DNA from: Gluconacetobacter asukensis | Lineage (GTDB): Bacteria; Pseudomonadota; Alphaproteobacteria; Acetobacterales; Acetobacteraceae | DNA: 64,000 nucleotides | Reading direction: 5' to 3' | Assembly: GCF_014174375.1 (NCBI RefSeq) | Contig: NZ_JABEQE010000009.1 | Span: 62,001-126,000, forward strand | Shown: piece by piece, positions 25,883 to 35,078 of the stretch | Position numbering within the stretch: the stretch's first letter is position 1 | Layout: every line of letters starts with the position of its first letter | The notes under the pieces: generated by a model | Databases searched by the model: none | The model's input: only the letters and a program-made list of their open reading frames with translations | Told to the model about the DNA's origin: nothing | Translations under genes and position numbers: made by a program

Positions 25883-26183
25883 CCGTGTGGGCTGTCATTG
25901 GGGAAAGTGCCAGTTGCCTGACGGTATTTCTGTTCTGATGCGAACGTTCACCCGTTATGGGTCTTGCTGGTGCCGGCGTCGTGACGGGCAAGGCGACACA
26001 ACTGCAAACAGCGCGAGAACACTGGAAATATCGATAATTTGATATGATTCCGGTCCAAAAAAGGGCTCGTATGCCGATTGTTGTGCCGGGGTGGCTGCAA
26101 GCCATTGTCACGTGTGGCTTTTCACCCGAGGCGATCATGCTATAAAAATCGTTACTTTGTGATAATTTTCGGGATCGATTCCA
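25883..26183. other. Non-coding interval between CNT and M20 genes
   Basis: About 300 bases without a supportable gene. The right half (26020-26165) is AT-rich and contains a near-palindrome ATATCGATAATTTGATAT at about 26026 and a TATAAA at 26141-26146 with TTTCAC 15 bases before it, a weak promoter candidate for the M20 gene. No clear terminator for the CNT gene was seen. Confidence 0.35.
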
Positions 26184-27683
26184 TTGTCTCTCCGCAACAT
26201 GTTCCTGCCTGAAAATGGCGATTGCCTCATCTCGCCGAAAATCGACGCGGCGTCGCCTTCTTGCGTTTTCAGACCTGGAAGAAAACATGCGTTCCTCGGG
26301 TCGGCATTGGGCGTTGCTCTGGCATTCGGCGTAGCGGGCCAGGCCTGGTCTGCCTCTGCTGGAGACCGCCAGGCGGTGGCGGCGTCTCTGGCATTGGCGG
26401 AGAAGGCGATCGCGCTGCGCTCGGTCGCGGGGCCCGGCAACCAGACGCCGCAGGTGGCGCAACTGTTTCGGGATGCGCTGGTCGCGGGCGGCTTTGCCGC
26501 GTCGGATATTGTGATCACCCCCGCGGAGGGGACTGCCTATCTGATCGCGCGTTGGCCGGGAAGCGATCCATCGCTCAAGCCCCTGGTGATTTCCGGGCAT
26601 ATGGACGTCGTGGAAGCGAAGGCCGAGGATTGGACGCACGATCCCTTCAAGGCGAAAATCGAGAAAGGCTTTCTGCTGGGGCGCGGCGCGACCGACATGA
26701 AGCTGGATGATGCCATCGCGATCGAGGCGCTGATTCAGTTGAAGCGCGCGGGATACAAGCCGCGGCGTGCGATCATCATCGAATTTTCCGGCGATGAGGA
26801 AACGACGATGGCGACGGGTGCCATCATCGCGGACAAGCTGTCGGGTGCCGAAATGGTCCTGAACGTGGATGGGGCGAACGGCGTCATCGATGAAAAGACC
26901 GGCAAGCCCGATTATTTCGCCTGGGAGGGCGGCGAGAAGACCTATGCCGACTATCAGCTTGTCGTCACCAATCCCGGCGGCCATTCCTCCGAGCCGCGTC
27001 CGCTGAATGCGATCGACGAGATGGCGGAGGATCTGCTGCGCATCCAGCATTATCGCTTCCGGCCCGAACTCAACGAACTGAGCCGGGGGTATTTCCTTGG
27101 GGCGGCGCAGTGGGAGTCGGCGCCGATCGGGGCCGCGATGCGTGCCTTTGCCGCCGAGCCGACGAATGAGGATGCCATCGAGACCCTGTCCGCCGATCCG
27201 TCGTTCGTCGGACGGATCGGCACCACCTGCGTCGTGACCGAGATCAATGGTGGCCATGCCCTCAATGCGTTGCCGCAACGGGTCACGGCCAACGTCAATT
27301 GCCGTATCTTTCCCGGCCATCCGCGGGCGGACATCCTGAACGAGCTTCGGCAGGCGGCGGCCGATCCCGGCATGACGGTCACGGATGTCACGGCCGGGTC
27401 GGTCGAGACGCCGGCCTCGCCCATGCGCGCGGATGTCGTCAGGGCCATCGAACATGCGGTGCATGGCGTCTATCCGAACGTGGCCGTTTTCCCGGCATTG
27501 GGATCGGGTGCCAGCGACAGCATGTGGTTTCGGTCTCACGGCGTGCCGAGCTATGCCGTCAGCCCGCTGTTCATCAGGAATTCGGATTCGTTCATGCACG
27601 GGCTGAACGAGCGGACCCCGGTCGCGAGCGTGGGGCCGGCCATCGATATTGTCGCGACGCTGGTGACGGATCTTTCGCGTTAG
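26184..27683 (+). CDS. Exported M20/M28-type peptidase, up to 499 aa
   Basis: A zinc metallopeptidase of the M20 family. The metal-site segments SGHMDVVEA (His and catalytic Asp), GRGATDMKLDDA (bridging Asp) and FSGDEETTM (Glu pair) are in order, and HALNALPQRVTANVNCRIFP belongs to the lid domain. A hydrophobic stretch ending in AWSASA near residue 58 looks like a signal peptide core. The start is uncertain: TTG at 26184 has GGGA nine bases before it; ATG at 26199 lacks a site. The n-region is unusually long, and a +1-frame ATG at 26215 encodes an Arg-rich segment, so a start-region frameshift is possible. Confidence 0.8.
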   Translation: MSLRNMFLPENGDCLISPKIDAASPSCVFRPGRKHAFLGSALGVALAFGVAGQAWSASAGDRQAVAASLALAEKAIALRSVAGPGNQTPQVAQLFRDALVAGGFAASDIVITPAEGTAYLIARWPGSDPSLKPLVISGHMDVVEAKAEDWTHDPFKAKIEKGFLLGRGATDMKLDDAIAIEALIQLKRAGYKPRRAIIIEFSGDEETTMATGAIIADKLSGAEMVLNVDGANGVIDEKTGKPDYFAWEGGEKTYADYQLVVTNPGGHSSEPRPLNAIDEMAEDLLRIQHYRFRPELNELSRGYFLGAAQWESAPIGAAMRAFAAEPTNEDAIETLSADPSFVGRIGTTCVVTEINGGHALNALPQRVTANVNCRIFPGHPRADILNELRQAAADPGMTVTDVTAGSVETPASPMRADVVRAIEHAVHGVYPNVAVFPALGSGASDSMWFRSHGVPSYAVSPLFIRNSDSFMHGLNERTPVASVGPAIDIVATLVTDLSR

Positions 27684-27783
27684 GGGCGGTCGGTTCGATA
27701 TGGGGAAGCATGTTCGTGATGGATTGCGTCACGTTGCAGCCGATTGCGATGGGCAGCCAGCGTGGGTGGGAAAAGAGGATCTG

Positions 27784-28539
27784 ATGACCATCGAACGGTC
27801 CCTCCGTTTCGGGGTCGCTGTCTTCCTGTCCATGTTGTTGGCGCATATGTTCAATTATTTCCTGCATGAATATGCACATTCCTTCATGGCATGGGTGTTG
27901 CAGCGGAAGGAGAACCCATTCGCCCTGCATTACGGATCGGCCTCGATCGACAATATCCTGCTTCAGCAGCAGATCGATGAGGATGTCGATTATGAACCGA
28001 TCTTTGCCAGTGGCAGGGGCTGGCAGGCTGCGCTGATCGCTGCGGCCGGCCCCCTGCTGGCCAACGGGGGGACGGCACTCGTCTGTCATCGCATGATCAT
28101 GCGCTGCGTCCATCCCCGTGCCTTGTGGTGGCTGGTGTGGATCGATGCGTTCTCGACCTTCAATGTCTGGAGCTATGCCCCGCTGAGGGTGCTGACGAGC
28201 CATGGTGACATGGCGCTTCTGGCCAGGGGGCTGGGGGTGTCCGTCTGGGTCCTGTTCCCGTTCGTCACGTCATTCGCGGGCTGGTTGGTCTGGCGCTTCG
28301 CCTGCCATGCGTTGCCGCTGGCGCAGAAGCGGCTCTATCCTGGGGATGCCCGGACCATGTTCAGCATGGTGGTTCTGGCAGTCAGCGTTGGATTCTTCTC
28401 CATTTCCGGTCTTCTTGGCAGCTATGGATCGTTATGTGCCGTCCTGGGGATTGTGAGCTTTTTTCTGGTGATGCCGGCGTTGATGGCCGCGCAACAAGCC
28501 GGCGCCAGCCGCCGGCCGGTCGCGCCAGAAACGCTATGA
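27784..28539 (+). CDS. Putative membrane zinc metalloprotease-like protein (HEYAH motif), 251 aa
   Basis: The ATG at 27784 follows AGAGG. Residues 8-26 are hydrophobic and run into FLHEYAHSFMAW with HEYAH at 28-32, the HExxH-type zinc motif inside a membrane helix as in site-2 protease (M50) enzymes. Another helix has GPLLANGGTALV (about 89-100), and NVWSYAPLRVLTSHGDM at 127-143 could supply the third ligand (Asp142), in the position of the M50 N-x-P-x-x-DG segment. Two or three further membrane helices follow. The family was not recognised; protease activity is inferred from the motif alone. It starts 100 bases after the M20 peptidase stop on the same strand. Confidence 0.6.
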   Translation: MTIERSLRFGVAVFLSMLLAHMFNYFLHEYAHSFMAWVLQRKENPFALHYGSASIDNILLQQQIDEDVDYEPIFASGRGWQAALIAAAGPLLANGGTALVCHRMIMRCVHPRALWWLVWIDAFSTFNVWSYAPLRVLTSHGDMALLARGLGVSVWVLFPFVTSFAGWLVWRFACHALPLAQKRLYPGDARTMFSMVVLAVSVGFFSISGLLGSYGSLCAVLGIVSFFLVMPALMAAQQAGASRRPVAPETL

Positions 28540-28553
28540 CCCCGGGATAGGGT

Positions 28554-29516
28554 TTACTCGGTCCCGACGGGGCGGCTGAGCAGGCGGTCGCGGGCCTCGT
28601 CCAGGCCGATATCGCCGGCCAGCAGCAGCGACATCGTCTCGATCACCGGCACGGCGATGCCATGGGCGCGGGCCAGGGCAAGGATTGCGGGGGCGGTGGC
28701 GACGCCCTCGGCGACGGTGGTGCGGCTGCCCAGGATCGTGTCCAGCGATTCGCCCCTTCCCAGTGCCAGGCCGAGGCTGAAATTGCGTGATGACGCGCCG
28801 GTGCAGGTGAGGATCAGGTCACCGACGCCTGCCAGGCCCGAGAGGGTGGAGGCGCGGCCACCCAGCCCCAGCGCCAGCCGGCCCAGTTCGGCGAGGCCGC
28901 GCGTGATCAGCGAGGCCCGGGCGTTTTCGCCCAGGCCCGCGCCGATGGTGGCGCCGGCGGCGATGGCGATGACGTTCTTTGCCGCCCCGCCGACCTGCAC
29001 GCCGATCGCGTCGTCACTGGCATAGAGGCGGAAGGTCGGCGTGGTCAGGTGATCGGCCAGGGTGCGGGCCAGCGTCAGGTTGGTACAGGCCAGGACGGCG
29101 GCGGTGGGCAGGCCCTGTGCGACTTCATGCGCGAAATTGGGGCCGGAGAGCACCGCGCGCGGTAGGTCGGGATAGCGGTCCGCAATCACCTGCAATGGCA
29201 ATGCCAGCGTGTCGCGTTCCACGCCCTTGCAGCAGGCGATCATGGGGCCGGCGGGGGGGATGTGTGCCAGTACGGCGCGCAGATGCTGCATGGGCACCGC
29301 CAGCAGCACCGCATCGGCCCGGGTCGGCATGGCGTCGGTCACGGTGATGGTCTCGGGCAGCGTGACGTGCGGCAGGCGGGGCAGGGTGCGGGCGTCGCTC
29401 AGGGTTTCGGGGTGGCGGGCCCATAGGTGGACCAGCGCCCCGGCACGGGCGGCCTGGGTGGCCAGCGCGATTCCCCAGGCGCCGGCCCCGATGACGGCAA
29501 TGCGTGCGGTGGCCAT
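28554..29516 (-). CDS. gpsA: Glycerol-3-phosphate dehydrogenase [NAD(P)+], 320 aa
   Basis: Makes sn-glycerol-3-phosphate for phospholipid synthesis. The N-terminal nucleotide-binding loop is VIGAGAWGIALATQAAR (GxGxxG). The catalytic Lys lies in VGGAAKNVIAIAAG, and the GLGDLILTC-like segment GVGDLILTCTGASSRNFSLG with its RN is conserved in the family. Length is normal. The stop of rlmJ is 5 bases upstream, so tsaD-rlmJ-gpsA form a tight operon. It converges on the HEYAH gene with a 14-base gap. Confidence 0.95.
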   Translation of the reverse strand: MATARIAVIGAGAWGIALATQAARAGALVHLWARHPETLSDARTLPRLPHVTLPETITVTDAMPTRADAVLLAVPMQHLRAVLAHIPPAGPMIACCKGVERDTLALPLQVIADRYPDLPRAVLSGPNFAHEVAQGLPTAAVLACTNLTLARTLADHLTTPTFRLYASDDAIGVQVGGAAKNVIAIAAGATIGAGLGENARASLITRGLAELGRLALGLGGRASTLSGLAGVGDLILTCTGASSRNFSLGLALGRGESLDTILGSRTTVAEGVATAPAILALARAHGIAVPVIETMSLLLAGDIGLDEARDRLLSRPVGTE

Positions 29517-29520
29517 GATC

Positions 29521-30348
29521 CTATTCCTCCACGATGCGCGTGACGGTCGCCTCTCCCGTTCCGTCAGGGGAGAGATGGGTCAGGGCGCGCAGGGCCGGAA
29601 GAGCGGCCTCGGTGAAGCCGAAGGGGGGATTGATCACCACCAATCCGCATCCGTTGAGGCGTGTGGGGTCGAGTGGCGGACGCAGGGTGAGTTCCAGCGC
29701 CACGATGTCGCGAATCCCCGAATCGCGCAGCGAATCGAGGAAGGCGCGCACCGGCGCGCGGTGCTTGATCGGATACCAGCCGGCCAGGATGCCGGTGGCG
29801 AATCGCCGGTGCGCCGTTATCAGTCCTTGGGCCAGACGGCCGAATTCGTCGGGCCGCTCGAAAGGCGGATCGATCAGTACCAGGCCGCGCTTCGCATCGC
29901 GCGGCGGCAGCAGCGCGCCGAGGGCGGCATAGCCGTCGCGGGCATGGACCGAGACCTGGCTGTTGCCGGCGAACAGGTGACGCAGCACGAGACTGTCTTC
30001 GGGATGCAGCTCGCAGCATACCAGCCGGTCCTGTGGCCGCAGCATCATCGCCGCGATCAGGGGGGACCCGGGATAGATTTCCGGCGCGCCGGCCTGGCGG
30101 ACCAGATCCAGATAGGCAGGGGGCAGGTCGGAGGGTGGATCGGCCAGCAGGCGGCCGATTCCGCCCTGCCATTCCATGGTGCGGGTGGCCTGTGCGCCGC
30201 CCAGATCGTAGCGCCCGATGCCGGCATGGGTGTCCAGAACCGAAAACGCCGCCGGCTTGCGCGCCAGCGCCTGGAGCAGCAGCACCAGCAGCGCGTGTTT
30301 CATGCAGTCGGCGAAATTGCCGGCGTGGAAGGCGTGGCGGTAATTCAT
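29521..30348 (-). CDS. rlmJ: 23S rRNA (adenine-N6)-methyltransferase RlmJ, 275 aa
   Basis: The start MNYRHAFHAGNFADCMKHAL is the signature N-terminus of RlmJ (YhiR), which methylates A2030 of 23S rRNA. SAM binding is at VLDTHAGIGRYDL and the target-base motif is IDPPFERPDEF (DPPF). The ATG overlaps the stop of tsaD (ATGA at 30345-30348). A Gly-rich N-terminal extension open further upstream in this frame is antisense-free but encodes only the tsaD shadow. Confidence 0.93.
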   Translation of the reverse strand: MNYRHAFHAGNFADCMKHALLVLLLQALARKPAAFSVLDTHAGIGRYDLGGAQATRTMEWQGGIGRLLADPPSDLPPAYLDLVRQAGAPEIYPGSPLIAAMMLRPQDRLVCCELHPEDSLVLRHLFAGNSQVSVHARDGYAALGALLPPRDAKRGLVLIDPPFERPDEFGRLAQGLITAHRRFATGILAGWYPIKHRAPVRAFLDSLRDSGIRDIVALELTLRPPLDPTRLNGCGLVVINPPFGFTEAALPALRALTHLSPDGTGEATVTRIVEE

Positions 30349-31475
30349 GCGGCGGTCGCGTCGAATCGGGATGCCATCTGGTCCAGCGGCCAGCGCGGGC
30401 GGGGCAGAAGGTCCAGATCGTCCACCGGCGGCAGGCCGAGGGCGAGCCGGGCGCGCATGGTTTCGATGGCCGCCCAGCCCACCATCACGGCATTGTCGGT
30501 ACACAGGCGCAGCGGTGGTGCCGCGAAGGGCAGGCCGCGTGCCTGGGCCAGCGCATCCAGCCTTGCGCGCAGGGCGCTGTTGGCCGCGACGCCGCCGGCC
30601 GCGACCAGCAGGGTGGCGTCGGGCATCATGTCCAGCGCGTGGACCACGCGATCGCCCACGATATCCGCCACCGCGTCCTGGAAGCTGGCGGCGATGCCGG
30701 CGGCAACCGCGCGAGGCAGGGCGCCATTGTCGTAGGGGGCCAGTTTCTGCGCCACGGCGGTCTTGAGGCCGGAGAAGGAGAAATCGCAGCCGGGGCGCCC
30801 GTGCAATGGACGGGGGAGCGGCCAGGGGGCCGGATCGCCCTCGCGCGCCAGGGCCTCCACCGCCGGGCCGCCCGGCCAGCCGAGGCCGAGCATTTTCGCC
30901 ACCTTGTCGAATGCCTCGCCGGCCGCGTCGTCGATCGTGCCGCCGAGCTTGCGATAATGGCCCACGCCCTCGACTGCGATGCACTGGCAATGGCCGCCGG
31001 AGACCAGCAGCAGCAGGTATGGGAACGGGGCGCCGCCGGGCACCAGACCGGGCAGGCGCGCGGTCAGGGCATGGGCCTCGATATGGTTCACGGCGATGAA
31101 CGGCCGGCCCAGCGCCACGGCCAGCCCCTTGCCGACGCCCGCACCCACGATCAGTCCGCCGATCAGGCCCGGCCCGGTGCTGGCGGCGACGGCGCCCAGT
31201 GCCCCGGCCGGCAGGCCGGCCGCGTCCAGCGTTTGGCACACCAGGCCGGGCAATGCCGCCAGATGGGCCCGGGCCGCGATCTCAGGCACCACGCCGCCGA
31301 AGGGGATGTGCCCGGACTGCGACAGCACGGTTTCGGCCAGGATGGTGCCGTCAGGCGCCAGAATGGCGCAGGCGGTGTCATCGCAGGACGATTCTATGGC
31401 CAGAACGGGAGCCAGAATAGGCGCCTGGGCTGGGGATTCGGCCGGCGCCGGGGCGCCGAGGGGGAGAGAAGACAT
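30345..31475 (-). CDS. tsaD: tRNA N6-adenosine threonylcarbamoyltransferase TsaD, 376 aa
   Basis: TsaD transfers threonylcarbamoyl to A37 of ANN-decoding tRNAs. Seen: LAIESSCDDTACAIL near the N-terminus, HIPFGGVVPEIAARAHL, the metal-binding HIEAHALTA (HxxxH), LVSGGHCQ, and the C-terminal LVAAGGVAANSALR and LCTDNAVMVGWAA. The N-terminus carries a Pro/Ala-rich extension of about 20 residues before the ASKHA domain. Two ATGs, at 31481 and 31475, are separated by one codon; either may be used. It diverges from hemC with 77 bases between starts. Confidence 0.95.
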   Translation of the reverse strand: MSSLPLGAPAPAESPAQAPILAPVLAIESSCDDTACAILAPDGTILAETVLSQSGHIPFGGVVPEIAARAHLAALPGLVCQTLDAAGLPAGALGAVAASTGPGLIGGLIVGAGVGKGLAVALGRPFIAVNHIEAHALTARLPGLVPGGAPFPYLLLLVSGGHCQCIAVEGVGHYRKLGGTIDDAAGEAFDKVAKMLGLGWPGGPAVEALAREGDPAPWPLPRPLHGRPGCDFSFSGLKTAVAQKLAPYDNGALPRAVAAGIAASFQDAVADIVGDRVVHALDMMPDATLLVAAGGVAANSALRARLDALAQARGLPFAAPPLRLCTDNAVMVGWAAIETMRARLALGLPPVDDLDLLPRPRWPLDQMASRFDATAA

Positions 31476-31552
31476 GATCATTGCGCAAAAGACAGTTCCG
31501 CCGGGCGTTATGTCATCTTTTCTTCGGGCCGTCGCGGTAATAGAGACAGCAC

Positions 31553-32674
31553 ATGGTTTTCGCTCCGTCCTCCGTCTCCGACGGGTCCGCCGCCCAGGCT
31601 TCGGCTCAAGCTTCGGCCCAAGCTTCGGCATTGCAAAAGATCGCGGCCGAGGCTGCCGCGCGCCAGAAGCAGGGCGTGGTGCGCCCCGCCTTGCCGCATC
31701 GGCGCCAGTTGCCGTTGCGCGTCGGCACGCGGGCGTCGCCGCTGGCGCTGGTGCAGACGCGTGCCTTCCTGACCATGCTGACGCGTTTCTGCCCCGTGTT
31801 GCGCGACATGGGGGCCTTCCAGGAACACCAGATCAACACCACGGGCGATCAGGTGCAGAACCGCCGCCTGGCGGAGATTGGCGGCAAGGGCCTGTTTGCC
31901 AAGGAAATCCATGACGCGCTGTCGGATGGGCGGATCGATTTTGCGGTCCATAGCCTGAAAGACCTGGAGACGACGCTGCCGCCCGGGCTGGTGCTGGCCT
32001 GCACCCTGCGGCGCGAGGATGCGCGGGACGTGCTGATCCTGCGGCCCGGCGAAGGGCGGCCGGAGGTCGATCCGGCGGCGCCGTTCGACGCTCTGCCGCG
32101 CGGGGCACTGGTCGGCTGCGCGTCGGTGCGGCGGCAGGCCCAGATGCTGCACGAGCGGCCCGATCTGCGCTTCGGCCTGCTGCGGGGCAATGTGCAGACG
32201 CGGCTGGACAAGCTGGCGGCGGGGCAGTGCGATGCCACCCTGCTGGCGCTGGCCGGCCTGCGCCGGCTGGGCATGGGGGATCGGGCCGACATTATTCTGG
32301 ACCCCGAGATCATGGTGCCGGCGGCCGGGCAGGGGATTGTGGGCGTGACGGTGCGCGAAAGCGACATCGAACTGCGCGAGTTGCTGGCGGCGATCGAGGA
32401 TTACGAGGCCCGGGCCGTCTCGACGGCCGAGCGTGCCCTGCTGGCGGAGCTGGACGGATCGTGCCGCACGCCGATCGGCGGCTATGCCCGTCTGATCGAC
32501 GATGCGCAGGGGGGCGGGCCGGTGCTGCGCCTGACCGGGCTGGTGGCGCGGGAGGATGGATCTTTCCTGCTGCGCCGCGTGGTGACCGGCGCGCCGGCGG
32601 ATGCGGAGCGGATGGGGCGCGAACTGGGCCGCAGCCTGCGGGCCGACAGTCCCGCGGATATTTTTGCGCCCTGA
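31553..32674 (+). CDS. hemC: Porphobilinogen deaminase, 373 aa with N-terminal extension
   Basis: Joins four porphobilinogens into hydroxymethylbilane in haem synthesis. The enzyme proper begins at about residue 53 (LPLRVGTRASPLALVQ); AVHSLKDLETTLP and the dipyrromethane-cofactor Cys304 in LDGSCRTPIGGYA are present. The first 52 residues are an Ala/Ser/Gln-rich extension with AQAS repeated three times (12-base DNA repeat at about 31593-31630), not part of the usual fold. No ATG lies between residue 1 and the domain, so either the extension is real or a TTG/GTG start is used. It overlaps hemD. Confidence 0.93.
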   Translation: MVFAPSSVSDGSAAQASAQASAQASALQKIAAEAAARQKQGVVRPALPHRRQLPLRVGTRASPLALVQTRAFLTMLTRFCPVLRDMGAFQEHQINTTGDQVQNRRLAEIGGKGLFAKEIHDALSDGRIDFAVHSLKDLETTLPPGLVLACTLRREDARDVLILRPGEGRPEVDPAAPFDALPRGALVGCASVRRQAQMLHERPDLRFGLLRGNVQTRLDKLAAGQCDATLLALAGLRRLGMGDRADIILDPEIMVPAAGQGIVGVTVRESDIELRELLAAIEDYEARAVSTAERALLAELDGSCRTPIGGYARLIDDAQGGGPVLRLTGLVAREDGSFLLRRVVTGAPADAERMGRELGRSLRADSPADIFAP

Positions 32675-33437
32675 CCTGCCGATCGACCTGCCATCCGGCG
32701 GGTCGCGACCGGCGGTGCTGGTCACCCGGCCGGAGCCGGGCCTGAGCGAAACCATGGCGGCCGTGACAGCACTGGGCTGGCGTGCCGTGGGCCTGCCGGC
32801 GCTGTGTGCCGAGCCGATCCTGCGCGCGCCGCTGCCGGTGCGCGGTGTGCAGGCGATTCTGGTCACGAGTGGCCAGGCGGTCACCGCGCTTGCCGGCTGG
32901 GTGCCGGTGGACATGCCTGTTCTGGCGGTCGGTGCCGCGACGGCGCGCCGGGCGCGTGCGGCCGGTTTTGCGCATGTGACGCCGGCCGAAGGGACGGCCG
33001 ATGCGCTGGCCGATCTGGTAAGGGCGGAGTGGCGCCCGGCCGGGGGTGCGCTGCTGCTGGCGACCGCGCCGGGATATGGGCGTGATCTGGCCGAAGCCTT
33101 GCGCCGCAGCGGCTTCAGGGTTCTTCGACGTTGTGTCTATCGAATCCGACCGGGGATGCCGCCTGCCGACATCTTGCGCGAAATGATCGGGCGGGAGGCG
33201 GTGGCGGCGGCCCTGTTCTTCTCGGCCGAAACGGCGCGTCAGTTCCTGCGGCATCTGCCCCGCGACGTGCGGGACAGGCTGCGCGGGGCACGGGCCATCG
33301 CGATTTCCGACAAGGCTGCCGAGATTCTTGCCACGATGGAGTGGCGTGAAATCGTCCGGGCCGCCAGGCCCGATCAGGCCGCGATGCTCGACCTTCTGGG
33401 CGTGGCTGGACAGGCGGAACGGTCCGTCGTCCGGTAG
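32664..33437 (+). CDS. hemD: Uroporphyrinogen-III synthase, about 257 aa
   Basis: Cyclises hydroxymethylbilane. The protein is recognised by position after hemC and by weakly conserved segments: VLVTRPEPGLSETMAAV at the N-terminus, VTSGQAV, VLAVGAATARRARAAGF and FFSAETARQFL. The start is inferred: TTG at 32664, inside the last codons of hemC, puts VLVTRP at the expected distance and gives a normal length. An ATG at 32601 would add 21 residues that shadow hemC. The 11-base overlap implies coupling with hemC. Confidence 0.85.
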   Translation: MRPDLPIDLPSGGSRPAVLVTRPEPGLSETMAAVTALGWRAVGLPALCAEPILRAPLPVRGVQAILVTSGQAVTALAGWVPVDMPVLAVGAATARRARAAGFAHVTPAEGTADALADLVRAEWRPAGGALLLATAPGYGRDLAEALRRSGFRVLRRCVYRIRPGMPPADILREMIGREAVAAALFFSAETARQFLRHLPRDVRDRLRGARAIAISDKAAEILATMEWREIVRAARPDQAAMLDLLGVAGQAERSVVR

Positions 33438-33440
33438 TGT

Positions 33441-33467
33441 GCCCAGCCGCCTGTTGTGCGGCCGGGC
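33441..33467. terminator. Hairpin between convergent hemD and MFS genes
   Basis: GCCCAGCCGC and GCGGCCGGGC form a 10-bp stem with one A/C mismatch and a 7-base loop. It lies 4 bases after the hemD stop and 11 bases from the MFS stop; on the plus strand GCTCTTTG follows. It may serve both genes, but the T tract is weak. Confidence 0.45.
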
Positions 33468-33477
33468 GCTCTTTGCG

Positions 33478-34797
33478 TCAGTGGAAGGCGGCGGCGCCTT
33501 CATGCAGGTCCTCGCCTCGGGCACGGGCCTGCCGCATATAGGCGCGCGCGTGTTCCGGGATCGAGAGAGACAGCGTCAGCACACCGGCGAAGACATAAAG
33601 GCCGGAGAAGATCCAGATGATCCCCTCGATGCCATGCCAGGACTGGAACCAGGTGACGATGGCCGGGCCGACCCAGGTACTGGCCCCTGCGCCAAGGCCG
33701 AGCGCGGACAGCGCGGCGGCCTTCTCTTTCGGGCAGATTTGCGGGACCAGGCCCGACAGGGGGACGAACGCCGCAATGGTCGCGCCGTAGAAGATGCCGA
33801 CCAGCGCCGCGATGAGGAAATTGCCGTGATAGGCCAGCGGCACATAATAGAAGGCGGGAACCGAGATCGCCGCTCCCAGGCAGCCGGCGACCGAAACCAC
33901 CGTCCGATGGCCCAGCCTGTCGGCCAGCATGCCCGACATCAGGTTGAACAGGATGTTGCTCATGAACACGATGGAGAGCAGCACCAGCCACTGCGACAGG
34001 GTAAAGCCGACCACCTTGGTGAAGAAGGCCGGCATGATCACCAGGAACGCATATTCGGACGAGGTGTTGATGGTGCGGACGATCATCGCCATGAACGTCC
34101 TGGGCTCGCGCCACAGGATGGAGATCGATCCGAAGAAGATGCCGCCCACCGAGACGTCGCGCGGTGCCAGGCGGGAGGCGCCACGCGGTTCACGCGTCAT
34201 CAGCAGCGCGACGCAGCCGCCTGCGACGACCAGCACCAGGGACAGCCAGAAGGTCGTGATCTCGCCGACCAGGGGGATCGTGACGCTGGCGAAGAGGGAG
34301 CCCAGGGTCGGCAGGCCGCCGGAGAAGGCGAACCAGAACCATCCCGCGGCCGAGCCGAGTTGGCGGGGCGGTGTTGCGGCTGCGATCCAGACCAGGAACC
34401 CGTAGGCGAAGAGTGGGTAGCCCAGGCCGCGCAGCGTGTAGGCGGCCAGCATGACCGTGTAATTGCCGGTCATGATGCCGGCCATCAGGAAGACGACTTC
34501 GAAAGCGGCCCAGATCGCCAGGCCGATCCACATGACGCGCTTTGGCCCCCACAGATCCGATAGCGGACCCGACAGCCAGGACGAAATGGACACGGCGACG
34601 CCGTAGATGGTGAACAGGAGGGCCACGTCCCGCGAAGAGACGCCGTGATTTTCAAGATAGGGGGCCAGGTAGCCGGCCTCGACCCCATCGCCGACCATGA
34701 ACAGAAGCAACCCGACAAAGCCCCAGAGCAGGGGGCGGGGGATGCCGATCCGCTCGACGAGGGAAGGGCGGGGCAGCAGAATATCTGTCTGCGTCAA
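33478..34797 (-). CDS. MFS transporter, RbtT/DalT/CsbX (polyol) type, 439 aa
   Basis: The first helix IPRPLLWGFVGLLLFMVGDG followed by VEAGYLAPYL closely resembles the ribitol/arabinitol transporter group (RbtT/DalT/CsbX). The MFS loop motif GPLSDLWGPKRVMWIG is between helices 2 and 3, and MLADRLGHRTVV is in the second half. The start is set at TTG (34795-34797) because AGAGGAG lies 9 bases upstream; an ATG at 34872 in the same frame has no ribosome-binding site and would add a 25-residue tail. Upstream are the operator-like repeats at 35079-35132. Substrate is presumably a sugar alcohol, unproven. Confidence 0.82.
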   Translation of the reverse strand: MTQTDILLPRPSLVERIGIPRPLLWGFVGLLLFMVGDGVEAGYLAPYLENHGVSSRDVALLFTIYGVAVSISSWLSGPLSDLWGPKRVMWIGLAIWAAFEVVFLMAGIMTGNYTVMLAAYTLRGLGYPLFAYGFLVWIAAATPPRQLGSAAGWFWFAFSGGLPTLGSLFASVTIPLVGEITTFWLSLVLVVAGGCVALLMTREPRGASRLAPRDVSVGGIFFGSISILWREPRTFMAMIVRTINTSSEYAFLVIMPAFFTKVVGFTLSQWLVLLSIVFMSNILFNLMSGMLADRLGHRTVVSVAGCLGAAISVPAFYYVPLAYHGNFLIAALVGIFYGATIAAFVPLSGLVPQICPKEKAAALSALGLGAGASTWVGPAIVTWFQSWHGIEGIIWIFSGLYVFAGVLTLSLSIPEHARAYMRQARARGEDLHEGAAAFH

Positions 34798-35078
34798 GGG
34801 GAGAGTCTCCTCTTTAACAGGCAGCCAACATAACGGTGAGGGGCTTCGCCTCATTACGAAGCATCGATGCAAGCTGCGTTCGAAATCGCGGTGCGGTGCG
34901 CACGATCGATTTCGAAATCATCATGTAGGGATGCGCGTCCAGGACGCGGAAATCGTCATTTTCGTGACGAAATCTCGGTGTGCGATAATATATCGCGTGG
35001 GGTGGTTTTTATTGTAGAAATATTCTGAATAGTTCAGAATAAAGAAAAACCGGAATTGATCTCATGTTTGCGCGTGTG

